DNA of 43,914 bases from Candidatus Scalindua sp. (GTDB taxonomy: Bacteria; Planctomycetota; Brocadiia; Brocadiales; Scalinduaceae), in NCBI GenBank assembly GCA_031316155.1, contig JALDRB010000021.1, positions 1-43,914 on the forward strand. Direction: 5' to 3'. Shown in pieces: positions 1-8,304 of the stretch. Position numbers and translations under genes: made by a program. The notes beneath the pieces are model-generated. The model saw nothing but the letters and a program-made list of their open reading frames with translations. It had not been told where the DNA came from and did not search any database. Every line of letters begins with the position of its first letter. Position 1 is the stretch's first letter.

Positions 1-2
1 AG

Positions 3-218
3 GATGGCAAATTTGGACTGGATGTAGTACAAGGAGACGATCAATTTTGGGTATTTGACGGTTCTATTAGTTACCGCCTTCCAAAACGATATGGTTTAAT
101 TACCGTCGGGGCTAAAAACATGTTCGATAATGATTTCAAGTTCCAGGATACCGATCCAACAAATCCGGTGATATCTCCAAAACCGTTGGCTTTTATCAGG
201 TTCACCCTGTCTTATTAA
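3..218 (+). CDS. C-terminal end of an outer-membrane beta-barrel protein (5' truncated by the window)
   Basis: The frame is open from the window edge to TAA at 216-218 and gives 71 residues. The sequence alternates polar and aromatic residues as in beta strands, contains a VGAKNMFDN motif typical of the last strands of TonB-dependent receptors, and ends in FIRFTLSY, a terminal aromatic residue as used for BAM-dependent outer-membrane insertion. The two complete TonB receptors in this window have the matching motif GVKNMLDGEH near their C-termini, so this is probably another receptor of that broad class. Substrate and N-terminal domains are outside the window. Confidence 0.6.
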   Translation, partial: DGKFGLDVVQGDDQFWVFDGSISYRLPKRYGLITVGAKNMFDNDFKFQDTDPTNPVISPKPLAFIRFTLSY

Positions 219-450
219 GAGGTTTTTAGAATAGACTAAATTAAAACATTCTGGAGTATTTTCTTACGGAAGAGGGGGCAAAAATGAGACAAATCGGTGT
301 TTTTCATCATATACTTGTGTGTACTTATTTATAGCGTTCACTATAAGAAAGGGGGTTGCTATGTTGAATGAAATATCAATAGATTAGAAGTTTTTAAATA
401 TAGTAGTTAAACTTAATATTTATAGCTTCCCTATCAAAAAGGAGATGAAA
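219..450. other. Leader region of the small-peptide gene
   Basis: No full gene is visible. Two purine-rich, ribosome-site-like stretches each precede a tiny frame: GAAGAGGGGG before ATG at 283 (16 codons) and AAAGGGGG before ATG at 361 (8 codons). They could be leader peptides or truncated gene starts; neither is supported beyond the spacing. The real ribosome site for the next gene is AAGGAG at 439-444. Confidence 0.3.
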
Positions 451-708
451 ATGGAAAATCCAAACCAGAATGCAAGAGCTCTCATTGAGTTTAATCCAGT
501 AAATCAGGAACATTTTATTATAAAAGCAACAGGTAAAAATGTTAAAAATGAAGATGCTACAGTAGAGGATCCAACACCCGAAGAACCAGAGCCAAAAAAT
601 ATAAAAGCAGTAAAGACCTTTACTGTAATTTTTACTGAATCTTCTAACCCAGGTAACTGTGTATGGATTCCACTTCCTGGCGGAGGTTGGAAAAAAGTTT
701 GTTATTAG
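451..708 (+). CDS. Small hypothetical protein with two-cysteine C-terminal tail; possible peptide precursor
   Basis: The frame gives 85 residues from ATG 451. An ATG at 445 directly abuts the AAGGAG at 439-444 and cannot be spaced correctly, so 451 (6-nt spacer) is the better start. The first two thirds are polar, with an acidic proline-rich stretch (EDPTPEEPEPK, residues 39-49). The tail is different in character: C70-VWIPLPGGGWKK-V-C84-Y, with two Trp, a GGG turn and two cysteines placed to form a loop. There is no signal peptide or membrane segment. A charged leader followed by a Cys/Gly/Trp core is a layout seen in ribosomally made, modified peptides, but no modifying enzyme or transporter lies nearby. 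The family is not recognised. Confidence 0.6.
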   Translation: MENPNQNARALIEFNPVNQEHFIIKATGKNVKNEDATVEDPTPEEPEPKNIKAVKTFTVIFTESSNPGNCVWIPLPGGGWKKVCY

Positions 709-757
709 CGCATGTCCTGAAATAAAGAAAATGCTGACCTGAGCCGAACTCCTGTTT

Positions 758-799
758 TCTCACATTTTCTGACGGGTATTTCTCCCGTCGGAAGTGAGA
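758..799 (+). other. Long stem-loop downstream of the small-peptide gene
   Basis: TCTCAC at 758-763 pairs with GTGAGA at 794-799. After a 3-nt bulge, 767-776 pairs with 784-793 (core GACGGG/CCCGTC with one G-T wobble), closing a 7-nt loop. No T run follows, so it is not a standard intrinsic terminator; transcript-end protection or regulation is possible. GACGGG recurs at 801-806, just past the stem. Confidence 0.5.
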
Positions 800-1128
800 G
801 GACGGGAACTCACAACAAAAAAATCCTTTAAAAAAATACTTTATCGGTCTTAATCTATTACGTTAATGATCTTTATTTCAATTCTATTAATTAAAGAGTT
901 TTTTACATAACATGAAAGGGAGAAAACCATCAATAATGAAAAAATTACTCTTTTACGGATTTCGCTGCGAACGCAGTAGTTAATCTCTTTACGAACAGTA
1001 GTGTGTTTCAGGTAAAAAACAAAAATCTATCATTAATGACTTCATCTCTTATTAATGATAGTTGCAAAAGTAATAATGCAAACCCCAGATACCAAATAAA
1101 TTCGCAAAGATCCACTTTTATTATGGAG

Positions 1129-1149
1129 GCATAAAAGAAAATGTTATGC
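1129..1149. promoter_or_regulatory. Enhancer-like palindrome upstream of sigma-54 promoter (copy 1)
   Basis: GCATAA and TTATGC flank an A-rich centre. In the reverse direction it matches the palindromes at 6822-6840 and 18787-18805 with two mismatches over 19 bp. Its centre lies about 103 bp upstream of the GG of the -24/-12 promoter at 1240, the spacing seen at the other two copies. It probably binds a sigma-54 activator. Confidence 0.55.
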
Positions 1150-1239
1150 TTTCATAATATTTTAAGGTACTGAGATATTCTATGACTCATATCTGTTTAT
1201 TCTCCAAATACTTAAATATTGTATAGCGCAAAATCGCAA

Positions 1240-1255
1240 TTGGTATTATGTTTGC
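1240..1255 (+). promoter_or_regulatory. Sigma-54 (-24/-12) promoter
   Basis: TTGGTATTATGTTTGC has the GG-N10-GC core of RpoN promoters. It faces the decayed sensor at 1610 and histidine kinase 1. The upstream palindrome at 1129 supports it. Confidence 0.55.
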
Positions 1256-1609
1256 TGTATAACAATTATAATGTCTGTGACTAGTTTTATGTAAAGCAAA
1301 AAACATCCCAACCTCGTTTTCCTTGACAACACATTTTCCAGTGAGGGAAATTGATTGCAGAAGTTAAGGATACGATTTGATAGGCTACGACTGTTAAAAA
1401 AAGTTGTTATTCTTGTTTCCACCATTGTTATCACTATTGACATAGCAGTATTTTTCTGTCTGTATGTCCGGAAAACAATACTGCTTTGTTTTTAACCAGT
1501 TAGTGATTGATTTCTATGATTTATATAACGTCTAGGAACGAGTAGTCTCTATCCAGATAATGAAGTTATTCGGGTGACTGGTGTATGATGGTATGTTGAT
1601 AATATGTAA

Positions 1610-1919
1610 TTGGTAGTATTAAACGAGAAAAATGTTGTTGAAGATTTGGCTCCGGTGATAAAGTTAAGAAACGTCATAATACTCCTTGGAGTTTTAATTG
1701 TTATTGTGACAGGAACAGCAGCGATCTCTATTTCCAGAGGAATTACCGGATCTATAAAGACAAAGTGGAAGGAATAAAAAGAATAACGAAAACTGATTTA
1801 GGTTCTCACTCACCAGTTGGTAATATGAAGGATAAGATGAAAGAACCGGGTGAGTTGCATAATAATATTATTATGATGAAAAAAGAATATTCTATGGCGT
1901 TGTGTATCAAACGAAAGAT
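1610..1919 (+). pseudogene. Remnant of a membrane sensor with HAMP and PAS segments
   Basis: One frame from 1610 reads a transmembrane helix (IILLGVLIVIVTGTAAISI) followed by SRGITGSI. After a frame change near 1756 it reads a HAMP-like stretch, KDKVEGIKRITKTDLG. In the frame of the next gene, FYGVVYQTKD (1890-1919) matches the end of a PAS/PAC domain: the sensor at 7654-8088 has FYGAVHQTKD at the matching place. These are scattered fossils of a HAMP-PAS sensor like the one at 7061-8088, now running into the kinase start. The matches are by eye. Confidence 0.5.
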
Positions 1920-1922
1920 TCC

Positions 1923-3620
1923 ATGAAAAAACATATCCATATAAAAAGAGGGATTCGTTGGAAACTCCTTTCTACATTGATAGGTTTAATTGTGGGTCTG
2001 CTTATTATTATTACCGTTATTCAGATTCTGGTACAAAAAAAATTTTTAGAAAGAGATTTGGATAATCGTATTACCTCCATAAGAACAAACATACATACGA
2101 GAGGTAAAACCCTTTCAAATTATCTTGCGAGGCTGACTGAGAATGCAATCGAATCCTTTAAACTTACTCACATTACCCGGATGATAAAACAATTGGTAGC
2201 CGATGATGAGGATTTAAAATATATCATTTTATCAGATTATTCTTCCAGGGCATATATTCACACATTAAAGCCGGAATTGGAACAGGAGATACTTTCGAGT
2301 GACGAAGACTGGTTCGCTGTCAATCAGTCGAACGCAATTATCCATGAATTTGAAAGAGATGGTATTTCCTTTCTGGAATTTGTTGTACCAATTAATAAGA
2401 GTGCAAACCCCTGGGGAGTACTGAGGCTTGGTTACTCTCTGAATATGCTTAACAAAGAAATTGCAGATTCCAGGGAGGAGATTATGTTTGAAACCAGACA
2501 TATTGTTGTCTGGTCTATTGTCATTTCCACTATCTTTATTTGGATAGCTGTTGCAACTATTTTTATGATTTCAACAAGAATTTCGAGTCCGCTCGTTAAT
2601 TTGACAAAATCGGTCTGGAAACTGTCAGATGGTGATTTTAGCGCAATGGATACTATTAAAATCAAATCAAGCGATGAAATCGGCATGCTTGGTAATGCTT
2701 TTATTGAAATGTCAAGGAATCTGAGAGAATCACACCGAAAATTAGAAAAATACAGCCGTATTCTGGAAGAAAAAGTAGAAGACAGGACTCTGAGATTAAA
2801 AGTCGCAAATACGGCACTAAAAGAAAAGGATAACATGAAAACAGAGTTTTTATCGACGGTATCACATGAACTCAGAACACCTCTTGCATTGGTAATGGGA
2901 TTTGCCAAGATTATAAAAAAGAGACTTGATGATGTAATATTACCACACACGAATATTAACGAAAACAAGGTAAGAAATGCAACACAACAGGTGAAGGATA
3001 ATATCAATATAATTATGTTAGAAGGTAAACGTCTGGCTGATCTTGTCAATGATCTCCTTGATATATCAAAGATTGAGGCAGGCGAGGTAGAGTGGAAAAT
3101 GGAACCAATTCAGGTATCAGACATAATCGATCGGGCAGCAATTATCAGTAGTAATTATCTTCAGGAAAAAAAGATTGATTTGATAAAAGATTTGGAAGAC
3201 GATCTGCCAAGTATTATTGGTGATAGTGACAGAATGATACAGGTTGTTATTAATTTGATTTCAAATGCAATGAAGTTTACTAAAAAGGGTTCTATTACAC
3301 TCAGGGCAAGGAATTTAAATAATGAAATTGTAATAAGCATTATAGATACTGGAATAGGCATAGCTGTTCAGAACCAGAAAAAGATATTTGAGAAATTTAA
3401 GCAGGTCGGTGATACGATAACGGATAAACCACAGGGGACAGGCCTCGGTCTGTCTATCTGTAAACAGATAGTTGAACATCATGGTGGAAGGATATGGGTG
3501 GAAAGCGAGTGGGGTAAAGGCAGCACATTTTCTTTTGCTTTGCCCTGTAATGGGGCCAGTAACGATATCATAGAAAAAAATGAAGAACCAATTGTTACGG
3601 AAACAGGGGTGGAAAGTTAA
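1923..3620 (+). CDS. Membrane-bound sensor histidine kinase 1
   Basis: This 565-residue kinase autophosphorylates on His and should pass phosphate to the receiver encoded 140 bp downstream. Order: TM1 (about 16-37), extracytoplasmic sensor region (about 40-190), TM2 (about 193-217), HAMP with coiled coil (about 218-300), HisKA with SHELRTP (H315), and HATPase with N-box NLISNAMKF, G1 DTGIGI and G2 GTGLGL. A GTG at 1902 would add seven residues, but those are the PAS fossil TKD region. The paralogue at 12435 starts MKEQ-IK-GIRWKLLS and aligns with the ATG at 1923, which is therefore preferred. No strong ribosome site is seen. The ligand is unknown. Confidence 0.9.
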   Translation: MKKHIHIKRGIRWKLLSTLIGLIVGLLIIITVIQILVQKKFLERDLDNRITSIRTNIHTRGKTLSNYLARLTENAIESFKLTHITRMIKQLVADDEDLKYIILSDYSSRAYIHTLKPELEQEILSSDEDWFAVNQSNAIIHEFERDGISFLEFVVPINKSANPWGVLRLGYSLNMLNKEIADSREEIMFETRHIVVWSIVISTIFIWIAVATIFMISTRISSPLVNLTKSVWKLSDGDFSAMDTIKIKSSDEIGMLGNAFIEMSRNLRESHRKLEKYSRILEEKVEDRTLRLKVANTALKEKDNMKTEFLSTVSHELRTPLALVMGFAKIIKKRLDDVILPHTNINENKVRNATQQVKDNINIIMLEGKRLADLVNDLLDISKIEAGEVEWKMEPIQVSDIIDRAAIISSNYLQEKKIDLIKDLEDDLPSIIGDSDRMIQVVINLISNAMKFTKKGSITLRARNLNNEIVISIIDTGIGIAVQNQKKIFEKFKQVGDTITDKPQGTGLGLSICKQIVEHHGGRIWVESEWGKGSTFSFALPCNGASNDIIEKNEEPIVTETGVES

Positions 3621-3761
3621 GAACTAAAGCAGGAAAACCACATTTTCATAAACCTGTTTTTTTTCATTATGAAATTTTAATCAGTTATACTAAAACCATT
3701 ATCAGATGAGTATATTTGTGATAAACATGAATTGATTTATAAAAAATTATGGAGGTAAAAG

Positions 3762-4142
3762 ATGCCAAAGATACTGATAGTAGACGATGAACCGGGTATG
3801 AGATTATTGCTGGAGCAATCTCTTGAGGAACTCGAGGAAGGGGGAGTTGAGTTGTTTACCTCCAGTAATGGAGATGAAGCAGTTGAGTTTATAAGGAATG
3901 AAAGACCTTCCTTAGTTTTGCTTGATGTTATGCTGCCGGGGAAAAATGGTTTTGAAGTGTGTGATGAAGTGAAGAATAAACTTGGTATGAAGAATGTGTA
4001 TGTCCTGATGCTGACAGCAAAAGGGCAGGATTTTGATAAACAGAGAGGATTGAATGTTGGTGTTGATTCTTACATGACTAAACCTTTTGATCCTGATGAT
4101 GTTGTAAAAAAAATTGTTGATGTTTTGAGGTTGGAGATCTAA
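3762..4142 (+). CDS. Single-domain response regulator (CheY-like receiver)
   Basis: The 126-residue protein is a complete receiver domain with no output domain. It has acidic pocket D8/D9, phospho-acceptor D55 (LLDVMLPG), T85 and K107 (TKPFD). GGAGG lies just upstream of the ATG with good spacing. It follows histidine kinase 1, its likely partner. A stand-alone receiver must act by protein contact or relay rather than by binding DNA itself. The truncated receiver at 14165 is a near copy of its first 40 residues. Confidence 0.92.
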   Translation: MPKILIVDDEPGMRLLLEQSLEELEEGGVELFTSSNGDEAVEFIRNERPSLVLLDVMLPGKNGFEVCDEVKNKLGMKNVYVLMLTAKGQDFDKQRGLNVGVDSYMTKPFDPDDVVKKIVDVLRLEI

Positions 4143-4521
4143 TGGTAGTAGAAATTATGGAATGATGTAATTTATCCCTTGTCTGCAGGCTTTTGATTAG
4201 CGTTTCTGACAGAATCTGTACTTCTGTCTACTACAATTTAATCCGGTAATGTGTTTTTTTCTGGACACCGAGGTATTTATATTTACAATGTTTTCATCGC
4301 CGTAATGTTTTCCAATATCTTGTTGTACAGGAGTTTCAAAAACATATCATTTTACTATGGATTAGCAATGCATAGTCTTTTCATCGCCACACCTTTCATG
4401 TATTATTTTGACTTACTTATTCAAAACAGTAAAAACTGCCACAAATCCGGTCAAAGAGCCATGAATTATTTTTTGTGAACTTAGTAAATAATCGTTCTTA
4501 TTTCTGACAATTGTACTAGTC
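4143..4521. other. Intergenic region upstream of TonB receptor 1
   Basis: About 380 bp without a supported gene. A 75-codon frame at 4251-4478 has no ribosome site or recognisable domain and is rejected. No cobalamin-type riboswitch box and no -24/-12 element was found. Confidence 0.35.
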
Positions 4522-5139
4522 ATGAAAAACGACAATTGCTTACAGATAGTTTCTTTCTTTTCAGGCTTAACCACGCTAACTGCAATTATTTTTTGCTTAA
4601 CTTTTCCGCTCTATTCAGAAGAAGTTTCATTGCATACAGATAGCTCAGTCTCATCTGATACAATCAAGGAAGAGCTTAGATGGCTTCATGCAGAGACTTT
4701 TGATATGGATGTATTCCTTGCCTCCAGGAAACATCAAAAGCTATCCAAGACAGCAGCGGCCATATATATCATAACACAAGAAGATATAAGACGTTCCAGT
4801 GCTACATGTGTACCAGAAGTTCTTCGAATGGTTCCAGGGTTGCAGGTAGCACGCATAGATGCTAATAAATGGGCTGTAGCTTCTCGTGGATTTAACAGTA
4901 GATTTGCTGATATGCTTTTGGTCCTTATTGATGGACGTACTGTTTATACTCCCTTATTATCAGGTGTTTTCTGGGATGTGCAGAATCTTATGCTGGAAGA
5001 TGTGGATCATATTGAAGTTGTCAGAGGGCCAGGCAGTACACTCTGGGGATCAAATGCTGTCAATGGCATAATAAATATTGTTACGAAAAAGACGAAAGAC
5101 ACGAAGGGTGGTCTTGTAACGGGTATGGGGGGGGACTAA
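4522..5139 (+). CDS. TonB-dependent receptor 1, N-terminal part (plug domain)
   Basis: Signal peptide (residues 1 to about 33, ending near LYSEE), a short N-terminal stretch ELRWLHAETFDMDV, then a TonB plug domain: IYIITQEDI, VPEVLRMVPG, SRGFNSRFAD, LIDGRTVYTP, IEVVRGPGSTLWGSNAVNG and INIVTKK. It would gate uptake of a metal chelate, vitamin or other ligand through the outer membrane, powered by TonB; the substrate cannot be read from sequence. The frame stops at 5137-5139 right after a run of eight G. The receptor continues in the next frame to 6571, so this is one gene of about 680 codons broken by one base. Confidence 0.85.
   Translation: MKNDNCLQIVSFFSGLTTLTAIIFCLTFPLYSEEVSLHTDSSVSSDTIKEELRWLHAETFDMDVFLASRKHQKLSKTAAAIYIITQEDIRRSSATCVPEVLRMVPGLQVARIDANKWAVASRGFNSRFADMLLVLIDGRTVYTPLLSGVFWDVQNLMLEDVDHIEVVRGPGSTLWGSNAVNGIINIVTKKTKDTKGGLVTGMGGD
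5127..5134. repeat. G8 homopolymer at the receptor 1 frameshift
   Basis: Eight consecutive G. Seven would restore the frame to read GMGGTKERAV, matching GMYGTEERAV in receptor 2. This is the only long G run in the gene, and exactly where the frame breaks. Confidence 0.75.
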
Positions 5140-6571
5140 GGAGAGAGCAGTTATTGGACTTCGTTATGGTGGTGAGATTGGCAAAAACGCCTCTTATCGC
5201 CTGTACGCAAGGTATTTTAATCATGATGACTTTGGTGATACAATGGATGGCCATGAAGCTAATGACAAATGGGATGTGCAACATGGAGGGTTTCGAATTG
5301 ACTGGAATATGTCGGCTATAGATTCCTTAGTATTTAAAGGCGATTTCTATGACGGTGATGCCAATGAGCTTGTGGGTTTGAGATCCGGTTTGGAAAGCCG
5401 GAATCTTGATTTTTCCGGAGGAAATTTGCTTGCACGGTGGGAACATGTTTATTCCGATACATCAGAAATGAGTCTTCAGGTATACTATGATCGTACATAT
5501 CGTGACACTGAATTGTTCAGGGAGGAACGGAATACATTTGACCTGGATTTTCAGCACAGTTTTGCGTTAGGCAGCAGGCATAAATTTGTGTGGGGACTGG
5601 GATATAGGTTCTCAACCGATGGTTTTTCAGGTTTCACCGGGTTTCAACTTGATCCAAGCAATAGAGGACTCCATCTCTTTAGTACATTTCTACAGAATGA
5701 AGTCGCGATTATCAAAGATCTCAAGCTAATATTCGGAACAAAACTTGAGCATAATGACTATACGGGTCTTGAAGTCATGCCTTCTGCAAAAATACTGTGG
5801 ACACCTTTCAGCCGACATACGGCATGGGCTGCAGTTACACGGGCAGTGAAGATACCATCCAGGGCGTTCCGAGATTCGGTACACACAGTGGCAACGTTTC
5901 CGCTTGGACCTGGCAGGAAAGGGTTGGTTCAAATTTTAGGAACCCCGGATATAGAGTCTGAGAAGGTTTATGCTTATGAGCTGGGGTACCGTTTTCAGCC
6001 AATAGAACGTCTCTCAATAGATATCGCTACATTTTACAATAATTACTATGATCTTCAAACTGGTGAGGAGAAGGATTCTTTTAAAATATCCCCAACAGAA
6101 ACCGTTTTTCCTATATTTAACGATAATGAAATGCATGGTGATACTTATGGTTTTGAAATTTCTGCTGACTGGGATGTTACCGAGCACTGGAAACTTAAAG
6201 CCGGTTATACTTTTCTTCAAATGCAGTTACACTTAAATAAGGCATCTATTTCTGAAGGTACAGAAGATGATGAAGAGGAAGGTTTGAATTCACGAAACAG
6301 GGCTTATCTTCTTTCTTATCTGAATCTTCCACATAACATTGAGGTTGATACATCGCTATATTATGTTGATCATCTTAGCACAAATGATATTCCCAGTTAT
6401 TTGCGGCTGGATATGAGGCTGGGATGGAAACCGACTGAATTTCTTGATATAAGTTTTGGAGTAAAAAATATGCTTGATGGTGAACATCGTGAATTCCCCA
6501 CAGGTTCAGATCGCCTAGAAACTACAGAACTCGAACGCAGCATTTACGGAAGAATAACTTTTCAATTCTAA
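5135..6571 (+). CDS. TonB-dependent receptor 1, C-terminal part (22-strand barrel)
   Basis: This is the barrel of the receptor begun at 4522, in the +1 frame from ACT at 5135. It has no start codon of its own; the first ATG is at 5243, inside the barrel. Residues run KERAVIGLRYGGEIG, then strands shared with receptor 2 (RLYARYFNHDDFGDT, ELGYRFQPIERLSIDIATF, YYVDHLSTNDIPSYLRLDMR), and end in YGRITFQF with the terminal Phe of outer-membrane proteins. Overall identity with receptor 2 is high, showing duplication. Confidence 0.85.
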   Translation, partial: TKERAVIGLRYGGEIGKNASYRLYARYFNHDDFGDTMDGHEANDKWDVQHGGFRIDWNMSAIDSLVFKGDFYDGDANELVGLRSGLESRNLDFSGGNLLARWEHVYSDTSEMSLQVYYDRTYRDTELFREERNTFDLDFQHSFALGSRHKFVWGLGYRFSTDGFSGFTGFQLDPSNRGLHLFSTFLQNEVAIIKDLKLIFGTKLEHNDYTGLEVMPSAKILWTPFSRHTAWAAVTRAVKIPSRAFRDSVHTVATFPLGPGRKGLVQILGTPDIESEKVYAYELGYRFQPIERLSIDIATFYNNYYDLQTGEEKDSFKISPTETVFPIFNDNEMHGDTYGFEISADWDVTEHWKLKAGYTFLQMQLHLNKASISEGTEDDEEEGLNSRNRAYLLSYLNLPHNIEVDTSLYYVDHLSTNDIPSYLRLDMRLGWKPTEFLDISFGVKNMLDGEHREFPTGSDRLETTELERSIYGRITFQF

Positions 6572-6821
6572 CTAACTAATTGTATGCAAAAGTGTCATTC
6601 CCATCATAAAAGATTTATTGAGCAATAACGTTGTAGGTTTAAAATAAAACAAAATTACTACTTAGCTTTTCAATTAATTATTTGTCCATGAAAGAGAGAA
6701 CTTATTGTTTGTATACGATAGAAGCAAAATACAAAAAATCGCTTAACGAATTCCAACAATTACCTGATTTTCATTTAACTCTTTACGACAAATCCTAAAA
6801 CTCGACTTTTGTTACGAATGA

Positions 6822-6862
6822 ATAACATTTTTTGTTATGCCTCCATAACATTTTTTATGTTT
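6822..6862. promoter_or_regulatory. Tandem enhancer-like palindromes (copy 2)
   Basis: ATAACATTTTTTGTTATGC at 6822-6840 is a perfect ATAACA-N5-TGTTAT palindrome. A weaker copy (ATAACATTTTTTATG) starts at 6845, 23 bp further on, so both would sit on about the same face of the helix. The first is centred 104 bp upstream of the promoter GG at 6935. Confidence 0.6.
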
Positions 6863-6932
6863 TACGCCTTTGTAAATTCTTATAAATATCCACTGTATAA
6901 ACATTTAACTGCTAGTTTATTTCATCAGTACA

Positions 6933-6948
6933 CTGGCATCAAGTTTGC
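6933..6948 (+). promoter_or_regulatory. Sigma-54 (-24/-12) promoter of the HAMP-PAS sensor
   Basis: CTGGCATCAAGTTTGC has TGGCA at -24, TTTGC at -12 and GG-N10-GC spacing. It lies 110-200 bp before the possible starts of the sensor gene, with tandem palindromes upstream. Confidence 0.65.
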
Positions 6949-7060
6949 GATTCTATAATTCTTATAGTGCCAATATGTAATAAATTACAGGTATTTATAC
7001 CGCACATTAACTCCCATTTTTCTTTGTTCAGGATAAAATATTCGTTAGGTTAGAAGCTTA

Positions 7061-7684
7061 GTGAATGCGCAGTTTGATTGCATGAACAGATATTGCCGAA
7101 AGTTAGAAATGTTACTCATCGGGTATTTCATAACATATTTATTAAAGAAAATGGCTATTAAAGGCAAACTGTTATTCTGGTTGTTACTTCCTGATATCAT
7201 AATCGCAATTCCTGCAACTGTAATTTGCTTCTTCACTATCCAGAAAACGGTAAAACAAAACATAACGAATCAATTACTGAGAGCTGATGTAGAATTAGGT
7301 GAAGACGCGTCTGTATCCTCTGAGAAGGAAAAGAGTTATACTCTTAATGTTCAACCTGAAACAAATATATCTGGAAACTTTGCTTCACATGTTAGTCTGC
7401 GAGATTTCTTCATCTTAATGGGGATAGCAGTAGGTACTGCGGTATTAGTAGGGATCAAAGTATCTAAAAAGATTTTTATCTCTTTGAAATTAATTACGGA
7501 AGGTACAAAAAGAATAGCAGGCGGAGATTTTGAGACTCCACTATCAATAGATATGATGGAGAGTGATATGAGAGAGCTTGGTGAATCGTTTAATTCGATG
7601 ATGAACAAACTGAGAGAAACAGAAGAAAAAAACAGAGAGCTTTTTTTGCAGGTGAAGAGTGGCAGGGGACCTTTGATTCAATAA
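7061..7684 (+). CDS. HAMP-domain membrane sensor, N-terminal part
   Basis: The frame opens at ATG 7061, but the ATG at 7151 (MAIKGKLLFWLLLPD) is a likely start because the kinases begin the same way, with a short basic stretch then a membrane helix. TM1 lies at about 7165-7235, a short extracytoplasmic loop follows, TM2 (LMGIAVGTAVLVGI) at about 7416-7457, then HAMP (ITEGTKRIAGGDFETPLS, ESDMRELGESFNSMMNKL). The frame ends at 7684, but protein similarity continues in the next frame as a PAS domain (7654-8088). The break lies near 7650-7660, where the expected QVKEEWQGTFDS reads QVKSGRGPLIQ. There is no kinase domain, so it may modulate a partner kinase. Confidence 0.7.
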   Translation: MNAQFDCMNRYCRKLEMLLIGYFITYLLKKMAIKGKLLFWLLLPDIIIAIPATVICFFTIQKTVKQNITNQLLRADVELGEDASVSSEKEKSYTLNVQPETNISGNFASHVSLRDFFILMGIAVGTAVLVGIKVSKKIFISLKLITEGTKRIAGGDFETPLSIDMMESDMRELGESFNSMMNKLRETEEKNRELFLQVKSGRGPLIQ

Positions 7685-8088
7685 CGGATGTTATAACGAT
7701 TCTTGACAAGGATTTCAGAATAATCAGGGCAAATAAGACATTTTTTAGAAATTTTAACATTGACAAAACACGGTTAAAAGATAAAAAGTGCTTTGAGGTG
7801 TTTCATGGAGCTGACACTCCTCGGGATAATTGTCCTCTCTTACAATGTGCCAAAAACCTGAAAACGGTGTCCGAAGAGGTGGAAGATACGATGATGGAAG
7901 GGGTATTTCTTGTTACGGTATTTCCTCTTATTGATGAAAAAGGGGAATTTTATGGTGCTGTGCATCAAACCAAGGATATAACTTTTCAAAAAAAGCTACT
8001 GAAAGAACTTATGAAGAAGGCAATTAAATTAGATGAGGCAAACAAGGAACTAGAAAGGTTAGCGCATATTGTTTCTGAATTAACGTAA
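7654..8088 (+). CDS. HAMP-PAS sensor, C-terminal part (PAS domain and coiled coil)
   Basis: This frame continues the upstream sensor: ITDVITILDKDFRIIRANK (PAS start), a Cys-containing FHGADTPRDNCPLLQCAK segment typical of PAS folds in such sensors, FPLIDEKGEFYGAVHQTKDIT (PAC end), then a coiled coil ending AHIVSELT. The first ATG is at 7798, inside the PAS domain, so it is unlikely to be made alone. It ends before any H-box, which could mean a short adaptor sensor or the loss of a kinase. Confidence 0.7.
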   Translation, partial: EEWQGTFDSITDVITILDKDFRIIRANKTFFRNFNIDKTRLKDKKCFEVFHGADTPRDNCPLLQCAKNLKTVSEEVEDTMMEGVFLVTVFPLIDEKGEFYGAVHQTKDITFQKKLLKELMKKAIKLDEANKELERLAHIVSELT

Positions 8089-8304
8089 TCATTCTGTTTA
8101 TTCTTCATAAAGTTTTAAATAAAAAATCTTCGATCTCGTTTCAGAAGAACAAGAGCAATATCTAAAACAGATGCATAGTCTGTTCTGTTACTGAAACATT
8201 TTTCCTGTCTTAACCTAACTTGAACGAGCCAGAACTAAAAAGTGGAAAGCTTTCTTAGTAAAACTCATTAGTGTTCGGTTAAATAATAGGAGAATAACAA
8301 AATA

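Larger units (their letters stand above)
709..1609. other. Long intergenic region with hairpin, enhancer-like palindrome and sigma-54 promoter
   Basis: No convincing gene is visible over about 900 bp. The stretch holds a strong hairpin (758-799), an enhancer-like palindrome (1129-1149) and a -24/-12 promoter (1240-1255), listed separately. The sequence from 1260 to 1609 probably once encoded the N-terminal part of the sensor whose remains start at 1610, but no reading frame survives. Confidence 0.4.
6572..7060. other. Intergenic control region between receptor 1 and the HAMP-PAS sensor
   Basis: No gene is visible. It carries two enhancer-like palindromes (6822-6862) and a -24/-12 promoter (6933-6948), listed separately. 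No clear terminator follows receptor 1. Confidence 0.5.

Noticed and set aside
1902..1922. GTG start for histidine kinase 1
   Set aside because: The seven codons belong to a PAS fossil, and the paralogue starts at the position matching ATG 1923.
2432..3049. 205-codon minus-strand frame inside histidine kinase 1
   Set aside because: Antisense shadow of the conserved kinase frame; similar shadows at 13331-13861 and elsewhere were dropped.
3641..3680. Hairpin TTTCATAA/TTATGAAA after kinase 1 as a terminator
   Set aside because: The T run lies in the loop rather than after the stem, so it does not fit an intrinsic terminator.
4251..4478. 75-codon frame between receiver and TonB receptor 1
   Set aside because: No ribosome site, odd aromatic-rich composition and no recognisable domain; treated as chance.
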